DNA of 38,730 bases, taken from assembly GCA_002436005.1 (NCBI GenBank), contig DIXG01000002.1, positions 6,719 to 45,448 on the forward strand. The letters are read 5' to 3'. Below the pieces are notes generated by a model. It worked only from the letters and a program-made list of their open reading frames with translations. It searched no databases and was not told the origin of the DNA. Numbering within the stretch: position 1 is the stretch's first letter; every line of letters begins with the position of its first letter. A program made the translations under genes and the position numbers. Positions 1 through 7,199 of the stretch are shown here, piece after piece. The stretch is from Anaerolineaceae bacterium UBA6086 (GTDB taxonomy: Bacteria > Chloroflexota > Anaerolineae > Anaerolineales > Anaerolineaceae).

Positions 1-430
1 TGAGGATATTCTAGAAATTTGTAATTGACATAACGTGTGTAGAAAAATTTGTTAGGCCTTACAAACACTTTTCAACCTTGAAAAATATAAAATTGTCCCT
101 GTCGCGATTTGGCAAGACAGTAAACGCGTGCTATAATCAATTTACAATTGAATGAGACGCAATGGCGTCCAAAAAAGTTAACGATAGCTTGTTTTTTACT
201 CCTCAAAAAGCGCCCTCCCAATAGTAAGAGTGCTTCATCTCCTCAACGAAATGGTGCGGTCTTCGATTGTCACCCTATGCCGTAAACCCCTAAGGACGGC
301 CTGAACTTATACCCGTACATTTGCATCGGTCCACGCAATAGATTTGATGAATTGATTTACAGCAGAGGGGCAAGACCGTAGCGGAATAACCAGGCAGAGT
401 TGATGCGGTTTTTATTTGCTGATTATAAAC
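1..430 (+). other. Gene-free left end with promoter and possible structured RNA
   Basis: No convincing open reading frame is present. A strong promoter at 109-137 would start a plus-strand transcript near 144. The transcribed stretch contains a short hairpin (156-160 with 165-169), a 5-bp hairpin (279-283 with 296-300) and a long-range 9-bp pairing (255-263 with 372-380, one G-U). It ends near a T-rich stretch around 408-417. I could not match it to tmRNA, RNase P RNA or SRP RNA by their conserved motifs. It could be an unrecognised small RNA, a 6S-like RNA or decayed coding DNA. Confidence 0.3.
109..137 (+). promoter_or_regulatory. Strong sigma-70-type promoter
   Basis: A -35 box TTGGCA (109-114), a 17-bp spacer and TATAAT (132-137) preceded by an extended -10 TG (129-130). 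It is one of the best promoter matches in the window, yet no protein gene follows on this strand. Confidence 0.6.
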
Positions 431-1135
431 TCATAATCCTTCACTTTTAATATAATTTTCGATTCGTTTATTTCTTAATGTTATGAAGCCAACCACCCTT
501 TTTTTGTATAAGAGATATTGGCTGACATCGGAAAATGACGGACGAGTTTTGAAATCATCAAAAGGTAAATAGAATTTAATCTTATTGTTTTCATTTGCCA
601 GATCATCCAAGAAGAAGAAATGAATGTATCCCATAAAGTCATCGAACAAATAGAAAAAATCTTCATATCTCAACAAAGTGTCATAAAGCGGACTTTTTTC
701 CCCAGCATAAAAGAGGCGGATACATTCTAATGTTAAATCAAACCTATCGTCAATTAAACTATTTACGCCGCGAGCTTGATTGATGGTTTGCATTCCGTCT
801 ATTCTGTTATTTGGAAAGATAATATAAGCTCCAATAGTAGAACCTGTATTAAAAAGCTCATTTACTTCATTTGGAATTTGTTCTGTGAGCCACTTCTTCC
901 GTTTGTGATTTTTATACGAATGGGTTATGGCATCGCTACCTAAATAAAATTCTCCAAGATCTGACTTGTGATATAGATAAGCGCCAGTTTTGTTATCACG
1001 TAATTCTAGGAGTCTACCATTTGGCAATGGCTTGCTCCATAATATCTTATGATATTTCCGGAGCGTTGGACTGGTGCTGTCAGGGTCACCGCCATTTGAA
1101 TCGGAGTAAAAATTAAAATTAGTGTCAATTATCAT
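431..1135 (-). CDS. DUF6994-like hypothetical protein
   Basis: A 234-residue soluble protein with no signal peptide or membrane segment. The N-terminal part has an Asp/Gly/Ser-rich stretch (GGDPDSTSPTLRKYHKILWS) and a following LPNG turn that I recall from the DUF6994 family; the function is unknown. The ATG at 1135 is preferred over an upstream TTG at 1150 because GGAG lies about 9 nt upstream of it. A promoter with TTGACC (1191-1196) and either TAATAT or TATAAT (1168-1175) precedes it on this strand. The gene is clearly AT-rich compared with its neighbours and uses many AAA, ATT and TTT codons, which suggests recent acquisition. The family name rests on memory of motifs; the coding call is secure. 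Confidence 0.7.
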   Translation of the reverse strand: MIIDTNFNFYSDSNGGDPDSTSPTLRKYHKILWSKPLPNGRLLELRDNKTGAYLYHKSDLGEFYLGSDAITHSYKNHKRKKWLTEQIPNEVNELFNTGSTIGAYIIFPNNRIDGMQTINQARGVNSLIDDRFDLTLECIRLFYAGEKSPLYDTLLRYEDFFYLFDDFMGYIHFFFLDDLANENNKIKFYLPFDDFKTRPSFSDVSQYLLYKKRVVGFITLRNKRIENYIKSEGL

Positions 1136-1273
1136 TAATAATATCTCCAACTGCTAAAAACCTTAAAATATTATATACCTAAATATGCAAGGTCAAACAA
1201 CCACACACCCTATCAAGGATCGAAGGCAGTGTGCAGTCCGGTGGATTGATAGGTGTTGTTGATCAAGAATCAA

Positions 1274-1302
1274 AAAGCGCTCCCATCTCTGGAGAGCGCT
1301 TT
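1274..1302 (-). terminator. Rho-independent terminator of the zinc-ribbon gene
   Basis: A 9-bp GC-rich stem (1274-1282 with 1294-1302) and an 11-nt loop, followed on the minus strand by a T run. It lies 26 bp past the stop codon of the minus-strand gene at 1328. Short A/T tracts on both sides could make it bidirectional. Confidence 0.75.
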
Positions 1303-1327
1303 TCATTAAAGATCAAAGGGTAAGGTG

Positions 1328-1729
1328 TTACCCTGCCATCACCGGTCGGAACTTATAGCCATAAATCAGGATGCCGCGTTCGTCGCCATCGGAACGCAGT
1401 TTACGGGTGACCATCTCGACAGGCATGCCGATCTGGACGTCTTCCTGTCCAAGGTCGGTTAATTGAGCCGTGACGATCGGTCCTTCTTGAAGTTTGATCA
1501 ATGCCACAGTGTAAGGTGCCTGTTCTTCAAAACCGGCGGGCGCGTTTTCCATGCGGGTGAAGGAATAGATCTCACCCTTGCCGCTGAATGTATAGGGGGT
1601 TTTAGCCTCACCACCGCATTCAGGGCATACATCGCGCGGTGGGAAGATTTTCGCTTCGCAGTGGGGGCAGATTTCGCCCACGAGAGCATAGCGCTGTTTT
1701 TTCAATCGCCAGTGGCGTGGAACTTCCAT
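1328..1729 (-). CDS. Zn-ribbon OB-fold protein (DUF35 family)
   Basis: A 133-residue protein with a rubredoxin-like zinc ribbon near the N-terminus (CPHC about residues 20-23 and CPEC about 35-38), then an OB-fold typical of DUF35 / acyl-CoA-associated proteins. Family members usually sit beside a thiolase or HMG-CoA synthase-like enzyme and hold acyl-CoA or help that partner; here no thiolase gene lies nearby, so it is an orphan copy. I chose the ATG at 1729 over the one at 1735 because AGGAG lies only 2 nt before the first but 8 nt before the second. It is followed by its own terminator, so it is probably transcribed alone. Family assignment is firm; substrate and partner are unknown. Confidence 0.85.
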   Translation of the reverse strand: MEVPRHWRLKKQRYALVGEICPHCEAKIFPPRDVCPECGGEAKTPYTFSGKGEIYSFTRMENAPAGFEEQAPYTVALIKLQEGPIVTAQLTDLGQEDVQIGMPVEMVTRKLRSDGDERGILIYGYKFRPVMAG

Positions 1730-1994
1730 AATCATTTCTCCTAAAAGTGGCTGTTTCGCCTTCTATTGCACACTTTATTGATATGAGTTTACCGAAATGA
1801 GACTCTCAAAACCTATCAAATTACGGGATTCACCCTGTTTTGAGGGTAAAAAGATGCTAACAGCCCTGTTTCACCTTCTTCCACAAGACCATCTTCAAGA
1901 TATTCAATTCTTTTGAACCATTCAGCAGGGAAGATTAATGATATGATTTGGAAAAGAAAACAAACGTAAAATCCTTTTTGGGAGGTGTGATTGT

Positions 1995-2225
1995 ATGTCC
2001 ATTCATTTACTGGAAGGTACCTTGCAGATCGATATCTTCTATGAATGCGAGGATCAGGACCTGGAAGATAATATCTGTGTTTCGGTGATCGAGGATTGCC
2101 CGGAAGACGAGAAATTGCTGTGTGCTGAGAAAACACATATCTATCTGACACCCGATGAAGCCCGCGAACTGGGTGAGGCTTTGCTGACGGCGGCAGCTCA
2201 CAGTTTTATGGCGAATGGAAATTAG
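1995..2225 (+). CDS. Small acidic hypothetical protein
   Basis: A 76-residue protein, strongly acidic in its first half (many Asp and Glu) and ending in a predicted amphipathic helix with the pattern LTPDEARELGEALLTAA. The start is supported by a strong GGGAGGTG ribosome-binding site at 1980-1987, 7 nt upstream. It has two or three Cys residues but no clear metal-binding pattern. It is followed after 64 bp by the Nudix-GNAT gene on the same strand, so the two may share a transcript. I do not recognise the family. The C-terminal helix resembles those of short uncharacterised Chloroflexota proteins; this is an impression, not a match. Confidence 0.7.
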   Translation: MSIHLLEGTLQIDIFYECEDQDLEDNICVSVIEDCPEDEKLLCAEKTHIYLTPDEARELGEALLTAAAHSFMANGN

Positions 2226-2289
2226 CCTTGGGTGATAATTTGCACTGCTTGATTGGGGTCACCCAGGTGGTCAGGGCTTTGGAGATACA

Positions 2290-3231
2290 ATGATTGTGCC
2301 TGGTTTTACCCTGTGTTTTTTGCTGTATGAGGACCAGGCTTTGATGCTGCACCGCCGCTTCCCGCCCAACCAGGGACTGTGGAATGGGGTCGGTGGGCAT
2401 GTGGAGCCTGGCGAGACCCCGCGCCAGGCAGTCATTCGAGAGGTGTTTGAAGAGACAGGCTACAGGATCGAGCGTCCCCAATTTGCAGGCTATCTGACCT
2501 GGGATGGATTTGAAATTGAGCCAGGGGCGATTGCCATTTTCACAGCTGAGGTGGAAAGCCCTGATTTCATCACCAATCATGAGGGCGAGCTGGCATGGAA
2601 GCCGAAAGATTGGGCGTGCTCTTCGCCCGATGTGGTGGATAACATCCACGTTTTTTTACCGGAAATTCTGGCAGGGAAGCCGCCGCAGCATTTTCATTTC
2701 AGCTATCTGGATGGCGTGCGCGTGCAGGATCAAATTTTGGAACTTCCGGCTGATTTTGACCTGGAAAAGCCCTACTACCCGGAGGTTGAACTGCTGGAAG
2801 AGCAGCGGGGAGATTTCATGCTCAGCACGGATAAGAGCCGTCTGCAGATAAATGTGATCCATGATTTTATTGCCAATCAATCTTACTGGGCAAAGGGTCA
2901 GACGCTGGATGTGACGGAACGGTCAATCCAGCATTCGGTTTGTTTTGGGATCTATAAGTTAGGTCAGCAGGTTGGGTTTGCCCGGTTGGTCACAGATGAG
3001 GCAACCTTTGCCTGGCTGAGTGATGTATTTGTGCTCGAAGCCGAACGTGGGCAAGGCCTGGGCAAATGGCTGGTAGATGCCGTTTGCCGCTATCTGGATC
3101 AGCGCGGGGTCAATCGTACCCTGCTGGCAACCCAGGATGCACAATCGTTTTATGAGACCTATGGACGCTTTGAGATTCTGGATGTGGAAGGAAAGTGGAT
3201 GCGCCGTAAAAAACCGGGTTCTGGTTGGTGA
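2290..3231 (+). CDS. Nudix hydrolase fused to GNAT acetyltransferase
   Basis: A 313-residue two-domain protein. Residues 1 to about 150 form a Nudix domain with a complete Nudix box (G-H-V-E-P-G-E, seven residues, then REVFEETGY), the Mg-binding motif for hydrolysing a nucleoside diphosphate linked to another group, as in MutT/8-oxo-dGTPases. Residues about 175 to 313 form a GNAT domain with the acetyl-CoA loop R-G-Q-G-L-G-K and a Tyr in the last part. The start is supported by GGAG about 8 nt upstream. The GNAT half is about 50% identical to the free-standing GNAT protein encoded directly downstream, so the locus arose by tandem duplication. The acceptor substrate is unknown; a nucleotide-pool or antibiotic-detoxifying role is possible but only inferred. 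Confidence 0.9.
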   Translation: MIVPGFTLCFLLYEDQALMLHRRFPPNQGLWNGVGGHVEPGETPRQAVIREVFEETGYRIERPQFAGYLTWDGFEIEPGAIAIFTAEVESPDFITNHEGELAWKPKDWACSSPDVVDNIHVFLPEILAGKPPQHFHFSYLDGVRVQDQILELPADFDLEKPYYPEVELLEEQRGDFMLSTDKSRLQINVIHDFIANQSYWAKGQTLDVTERSIQHSVCFGIYKLGQQVGFARLVTDEATFAWLSDVFVLEAERGQGLGKWLVDAVCRYLDQRGVNRTLLATQDAQSFYETYGRFEILDVEGKWMRRKKPGSGW

Positions 3232-3257
3232 GACCTGGGGAATCAAATAGGAGCAGG

Positions 3258-3737
3258 ATGATGGAATTTTCACAAGGACAGTATACGATCAGCACGGACC
3301 GGGCAAAATTACAAATTGAAGTGATTCATGTCTATATGGCAGAAGAAGCCTATTGGACCACCGGCAGAACACGTGAGATGACGGAGAAAACGATTGAGAA
3401 TTCTCTGTGTTTTGGCGTTTATGATGGAGACCAGCAGATCGGGTTTGCACGGGTGGTCACCGATTACACCATTTTTGCCTACCTGTGTGATGTTTTCATA
3501 CTGGAGCCTTACCAGGGGCAGGGATTGGGAAAATGGCTGACAGAGACGATCCTGGAGGTGCTCGACGAAGAAGGGGTGCGCTGGACGATGCTGGCGACAC
3601 GCGATGCCCATGAGCTATATGAAGCCTATGGCGGGTTTCAGAAGCTGTATTTGCCCGAAAAGTGGATGGGCCGCGTCAATCCCCGACTGCTGCGCAGCTC
3701 GGGTAAAAGCTACACTGTGCCCGGCGATGGGATGTAA
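3258..3737 (+). CDS. GNAT family N-acetyltransferase
   Basis: A single-domain GNAT protein of 159 residues with the acetyl-CoA pyrophosphate loop YQGQGLGKWL and the conserved beta4 strand before it (FAYLCDVFILEP). An AGGAG at 3249-3253 favours the tandem ATGs at 3258/3261 over the upstream in-frame start at 3225, which would overlap the preceding gene. About 66 of 128 aligned residues match the C-terminal GNAT domain of the Nudix fusion just upstream, counted by hand, which shows a local duplication. The two genes are 26 bp apart and almost certainly co-transcribed. GNAT enzymes of this short, MULE-free type act on small amines or protein N-termini; the substrate here cannot be read from sequence. 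Confidence 0.88.
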   Translation: MMEFSQGQYTISTDRAKLQIEVIHVYMAEEAYWTTGRTREMTEKTIENSLCFGVYDGDQQIGFARVVTDYTIFAYLCDVFILEPYQGQGLGKWLTETILEVLDEEGVRWTMLATRDAHELYEAYGGFQKLYLPEKWMGRVNPRLLRSSGKSYTVPGDGM

Positions 3738-3856
3738 GATTTGCTGATCTATCCTGCCAGAGGGATAGATTTTGTGGCAGCCCGGACTATAATGAATTGG
3801 CGAAAGTTTAGCTTGTGCCCGAAGTGAGCCTGTATTTTTAGTGAGGAGCTTATCTG

Positions 3857-4489
3857 ATGCTTCCTATTGGTGATGAAAACCCCTATCGAAAACGATTTCC
3901 GCTGGTGACCTATGCACTCCTGCTGGTCAATATCCTGATCTTTTACTTTGAAGTGAGGGGCGGGGAAGCGTTTATCACAACCTGGTCGTTTGTGCCAGCC
4001 AGGTTCTTTGCCAACCCGGTTGGCGATTTAGCCTCGCTTTTTACTTCGTTGTTTTTGCATGCCAGTTTGATCCACCTGGGCAGCAATATGCTGTATTTGT
4101 TGATCTTTGGTGATAATGTTGAAAGCTTTTTTGGGCATTTCAAGTTTCTTGTGTTCTACCTGGTCAGCGGACTGGCTGGCAACCTTGCCCAGGGCTTATT
4201 CAGCGCCAATTCCACGGTCCCGATGCTGGGGGCGTCAGGGGCGATTGCGGGGGTGCTGGGCGCTTATATCCTCCTTTTTCCCACCCGCAAGGTCAGGGTT
4301 CTGCTGGGGTTTTTTGTCCTGCGAGTGTCCGCCCTGGTGGCGATTGGGGCGTGGTTTATCCTCCAGCTGTTGAACGGCTATGGATCAGTGGCTGTGACTG
4401 CGGAATCGGGCGGTGTTGCCTACCTGGCACACGTTGGCGGTTTTGTAATGGGCTTTTTGTTGACGGCTATTTTCCGTAAAAAGAATTGA
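3857..4489 (+). CDS. Rhomboid family intramembrane serine protease
   Basis: A 210-residue polytopic membrane protein with about six transmembrane helices. It cleaves transmembrane substrates within the bilayer. The catalytic serine lies in GASGA (about residues 128-132) and the histidine in AHVGGFVMGF near the C-terminus. The oxyanion-side His/Asn pair is visible in HLGSNMLYL. This is a minimal six-helix rhomboid without soluble domains. The start at 3857 has GAGGAG about 9 nt upstream, and a TATAAT at 3788-3793 is a possible -10 box, although no good -35 is present. The physiological substrate is unknown. Confidence 0.93.
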   Translation: MLPIGDENPYRKRFPLVTYALLLVNILIFYFEVRGGEAFITTWSFVPARFFANPVGDLASLFTSLFLHASLIHLGSNMLYLLIFGDNVESFFGHFKFLVFYLVSGLAGNLAQGLFSANSTVPMLGASGAIAGVLGAYILLFPTRKVRVLLGFFVLRVSALVAIGAWFILQLLNGYGSVAVTAESGGVAYLAHVGGFVMGFLLTAIFRKKN

Positions 4490-4575
4490 GCCATCCTGGC
4501 GTTTTCTCAGACTCAGACATGGAGGGGTGAGCGTAAGCGATCTCCCCATTTATGATTCAGTGGGTTATAAAAATA

Positions 4576-4603
4576 TTGCATTTCAGATTTTTAGTGTTAT
4601 AAT
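4576..4603 (+). promoter_or_regulatory. Promoter of the metK riboswitch transcript
   Basis: A -10 box TATAAT at 4598-4603 with an extended TG at 4595-4596 and a weak -35 TTGCAT (4576-4581) separated by 16 bp. Transcription would start around 4610, about 30 nt before the aptamer P1 stem. Confidence 0.6.
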
Positions 4604-4636
4604 CCTTTCGTAGTTAAATAAAATAGCCCTAAGCGG

Positions 4637-4739
<103 letters not shown>

Positions 4740-4745
<6 letters not shown>

Positions 4746-4818
4746 GAAGCCATTGCTCTACTACGCCCCTCTCGAATGAACCCGAAGGGGCGCTAACCTT
4801 TAATGAGACATGGAGGTT
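4740..4818 (+). promoter_or_regulatory. Probable expression platform of the SAM riboswitch
   Basis: Two mutually exclusive pairings are visible. The 3' arm of P1 (GAGAGGG, 4740-4746) can pair with CCCTCTC (4767-4773). When P1 is held by SAM, CGCCCCT (4764-4770) can instead pair with AGGGGCG (4786-4792). The latter hairpin lacks a U tract, so a classic terminator is not obvious. A weak pairing of AACCT (4795-4799) with the ribosome-binding site region AGGTT (4814-4818) makes translational control possible. Confidence 0.5.
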
Positions 4819-4825
4819 CTCAATA

Positions 4826-6037
4826 ATGACACTTTCGTTTATGAATTTACCGAAATACCTGTTCACCTCAGAATCGGTCACTGAGGGGCATCCTGACAAA
4901 CTCTGTGACCAGATCAGCGATGCTGTATTGGATTCGCTGTTCAGAGATGATCCCTATTCCCGGGTTGCTTGCGAATGCGCCACGAAGACCGGCTTTGTGA
5001 TGGCGCTGGGTGAGATCACCACCACAAGCTTTGTCAATTTTGATGACCTGGTGCGGGATGTGGTTAAGGGTATCGGTTATGACAGCAGTGAGAAGGGTTT
5101 TGATTACAAAACCTGTGGCGTGATGATTGCGCTCGCCAACCAGTCCGCGGATATTGCCCTGGGTGTGGATAAGGCGCAAGAAGCCAAAGACGGCAAAATG
5201 AGTGATGATGATATTGAATCTATTGGCGCTGGCGACCAGGGCATGATGTTTGGCTACGCCTGCAATGAAACCGATGTGCTGATGCCGATGCCGATCTATT
5301 ATGCCCACAAGCTCACCCGCCGCCTGGCAGAAGCCCGCAAAGCCAATGAGCTGGATTTCATCTGGCCGGACGGCAAGAGCCAGGTGACGGTGGAATATGA
5401 GCATGGGGTGCCAAAGCGCATCCATACCGTCCTGATCAGCACCCAGCACACCCCGGATGTGAGTCATGATGAGATTGAAGAGGGTGTACGAGAGCTGATC
5501 ATCAAGCCGACCCTGCCAGCTGAATTGTTGGATGATGATTTGATTGTGTGGGTGAATCCCACCGGGCGCTTTGTGACCGGGGGACCCATGGGCGATGCCG
5601 GTCTGACCGGACGCAAGATCATCGTCGACACCTACGGTGGGATGGGACGCCACGGCGGGGGCGCCTTCAGCGGTAAAGACCCAACAAAGGTGGATCGCTC
5701 TGGTGCCTATGCAGCCCGTTGGGTGGCGAAGAACGTGGTGGCTGCCGGGTTAGCGGACCGCTGCGAGGTGCAGGTGGCTTATGCGATCGGTGTGGCAAAG
5801 CCCCTCTCGATCAACGTGGAAACCTTCGGCACCGGTAAGATTGATGATGGTCGCATTGCCGACTTAATTAATGCGCATTTTGACCTGCGTCCCGGCGCGA
5901 TCATTCGTGACCTGGATCTACGCCGACCGATCTACCAACCCCTGGCAGCCTACGGGCATTTCGGCCGGGATGACCTGAACCTGACCTGGGAACAGACCAA
6001 TAAGGCTGAATTGCTGCGCGACGCGGCAGGTTTGTAA
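4826..6037 (+). CDS. metK: S-adenosylmethionine synthetase
   Basis: Methionine adenosyltransferase, which makes SAM from methionine and ATP with release of phosphate and pyrophosphate; cytosolic tetramer. The 403-residue length is typical. Visible signatures are the methionine/ATP-binding GHPDKLCDQISDA (residues 21-33), the loop GAGDQGMMFGYA, and the phosphate-binding GGGAFSGKDPTKVDRSGAY. The ATG at 4826 has GGAGGT 8 nt upstream; an internal ATG five codons later is less well placed. Transcription runs through the SAM-I riboswitch just upstream, so expression falls when SAM is abundant. A strong terminator follows at 6066. Confidence 0.98.
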   Translation: MTLSFMNLPKYLFTSESVTEGHPDKLCDQISDAVLDSLFRDDPYSRVACECATKTGFVMALGEITTTSFVNFDDLVRDVVKGIGYDSSEKGFDYKTCGVMIALANQSADIALGVDKAQEAKDGKMSDDDIESIGAGDQGMMFGYACNETDVLMPMPIYYAHKLTRRLAEARKANELDFIWPDGKSQVTVEYEHGVPKRIHTVLISTQHTPDVSHDEIEEGVRELIIKPTLPAELLDDDLIVWVNPTGRFVTGGPMGDAGLTGRKIIVDTYGGMGRHGGGAFSGKDPTKVDRSGAYAARWVAKNVVAAGLADRCEVQVAYAIGVAKPLSINVETFGTGKIDDGRIADLINAHFDLRPGAIIRDLDLRRPIYQPLAAYGHFGRDDLNLTWEQTNKAELLRDAAGL

Positions 6038-6065
6038 TTGAACTGTTCCAAAAAATAACAAAAAA

Positions 6066-6092
6066 CGCCCTGCTGAAACTTTCGGCAGGGCG
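6066..6092 (+). terminator. Rho-independent terminator of metK
   Basis: A 10-bp stem (6066-6075 with 6083-6092, one T-G pair) and a 7-nt loop, followed by a T-rich tract. It lies 28 bp past the metK stop. Confidence 0.88.
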
Positions 6093-6108
6093 ATTTCAAT
6101 TTCTCTTT

Positions 6109-6266
6109 GTTCTTGCTGGTGTTCTCACCAGCGTTGTTCTATCGGCGAACGGTCAGGAGACCGACGCGAACCTGTGTTCTTGCTGGTGTCCTCACCAGCG
6201 TTGTCTTATCGGCGCACGGTCAGGAGACCGGCTCGAACCTGTGTTCTTGCTGGTGTCCTCACCAGC
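6109..6266 (+). repeat. REP-like repeat array, left of the RAYT gene
   Basis: Two full units of 67 bp (6109-6175, 6176-6242) and a third that stops after its first hairpin (6243-6266). Each unit starts with GTTC, carries hairpin 1 (GCTGGTG, 4-nt loop, CACCAGC) and hairpin 2 (CGGTC, AGGA loop, GACCG), and ends near CGAAC. The truncated third unit lies 15 bp from the stop codon of the transposase gene. Confidence 0.9.
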
Positions 6267-6281
6267 AAGTATTGTCACTTA

Positions 6282-6827
6282 TCACTCGTCCTCAATGTCA
6301 AGTGTGATTGGAAATTCCCCTTCCTCGCCACTTGTCCAATACCCGGCTGAAGAATGCGCCCAATCTTCTGGCAATCGAACAAACCCCTTCCTGACCGGGT
6401 TCTCATGAATATAATTCACTTTCTGATTGAAAAATTTTTCGCTTACCAGTCCTTCAGCGTGCCAACCGGATTGCCATACCTGTCTGTTGCGATCATTCAA
6501 AGGTTTATTATGTATTACTCTCGATAGTGATTCTGGAAGATAATTGTCAATATAATTGGCCAAATTGTGGCCTGTATATTTACGAAAAGCTGTCAGGGTT
6601 TCTTGTAGTCGAGAATTATTGAAATTTGCATCAGAGATAACCAGATGAATATGATTGGGCATGATTACATAAGCATAAACCTTTAGATTCTTGTTCATGA
6701 TACAAAATCGCAAACTATCGGTGATGATTCTAATGGGCTCAGGATTGATAAAAACAGGAAGCCAATCTACCGTTGTGAAGGTAACAAAATAAAGATAGAC
6801 ACCATCCATAAGCTTGTAGCTGTCCAT
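6282..6827 (-). CDS. REP-associated tyrosine transposase (RAYT, Y1_Tnp)
   Basis: A 181-residue single-strand-DNA transposase of the IS200/IS605-related RAYT type. The HUH metal-binding motif is in MPNHIHLV (His59, His61) and the catalytic Tyr is Tyr139 in KVNYIHENPVRKG, followed by the typical Asn-Pro-Val block. Such enzymes bind and cleave the hairpins of REP sequences and are thought to spread them. Here the gene is flanked on both sides by multi-copy two-hairpin repeats that would be its substrates. No recognition ends of a complete insertion sequence were found, consistent with a domesticated RAYT. The ATG at 6827 is preferred from family length; no strong ribosome-binding site is visible. 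Confidence 0.92.
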   Translation of the reverse strand: MDSYKLMDGVYLYFVTFTTVDWLPVFINPEPIRIITDSLRFCIMNKNLKVYAYVIMPNHIHLVISDANFNNSRLQETLTAFRKYTGHNLANYIDNYLPESLSRVIHNKPLNDRNRQVWQSGWHAEGLVSEKFFNQKVNYIHENPVRKGFVRLPEDWAHSSAGYWTSGEEGEFPITLDIEDE

Positions 6828-6882
6828 GAAATAATTATATATTGAAATGCATGCGAGATTTCGCTCTTGTCCTTATTCCACT

Positions 6883-7186
6883 GTTCTCGCTGGTGTTCTC
6901 ATCAGAGATGTTTTTCAGCGCACGGTCAGGAGACCGGCGCGAACAAAAGGTACGGTTCTCGCTGGTGTTCTCATCAGAGATGTTTTTCAGCGCACGGTCA
7001 GGAGACCGGCGCGAACAAAAGGTACGGTTCTCGCTGGTGTCCTCACCAGCGTTGTTCTGTCGGCGAACGGTCAGGAGACCGACGCGAACGGCAATATTGA
7101 CCGGCGCGAACAAGAGGTGTGGTTCTTGCTGGTGTCCTCACCAGCGTTGTCTTATCGGTGCACGGTCAGGAGACCGGCGCGAACAG
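6883..7186 (+). repeat. REP-like repeat array, right of the RAYT gene
   Basis: Four units start at 6883, 6955, 7027 and 7122. The first two (6883-6954 and 6955-7026) are identical 72-bp copies. Their first hairpin is altered to CTGGTG/CATCAG but still pairs through a G-U. The third unit carries a 23-bp partial duplication of the unit end. The second hairpin, CGGTC-AGGA-GACCG, is unchanged in all units. The array fills the space between the transposase and the end of the desulfhydrase gene. Confidence 0.9.
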
Positions 7187-7199
7187 AAGTTAGGAGATT

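Noticed and set aside
1..430. tmRNA, RNase P RNA or SRP RNA
   Set aside because: The T-arm and CCA end of tmRNA, the RNase P core motifs and the SRP GGAAGGAAGCAG-type loop are not found on either strand.
4868..5653. Long minus-strand frame inside metK
   Set aside because: It is the antisense shadow of a well-conserved gene, with no promoter or ribosome-binding site.
6883..7186. CRISPR array
   Set aside because: The repeats are adjacent without unique spacers of constant length, each unit carries two hairpins, and there are no cas genes.
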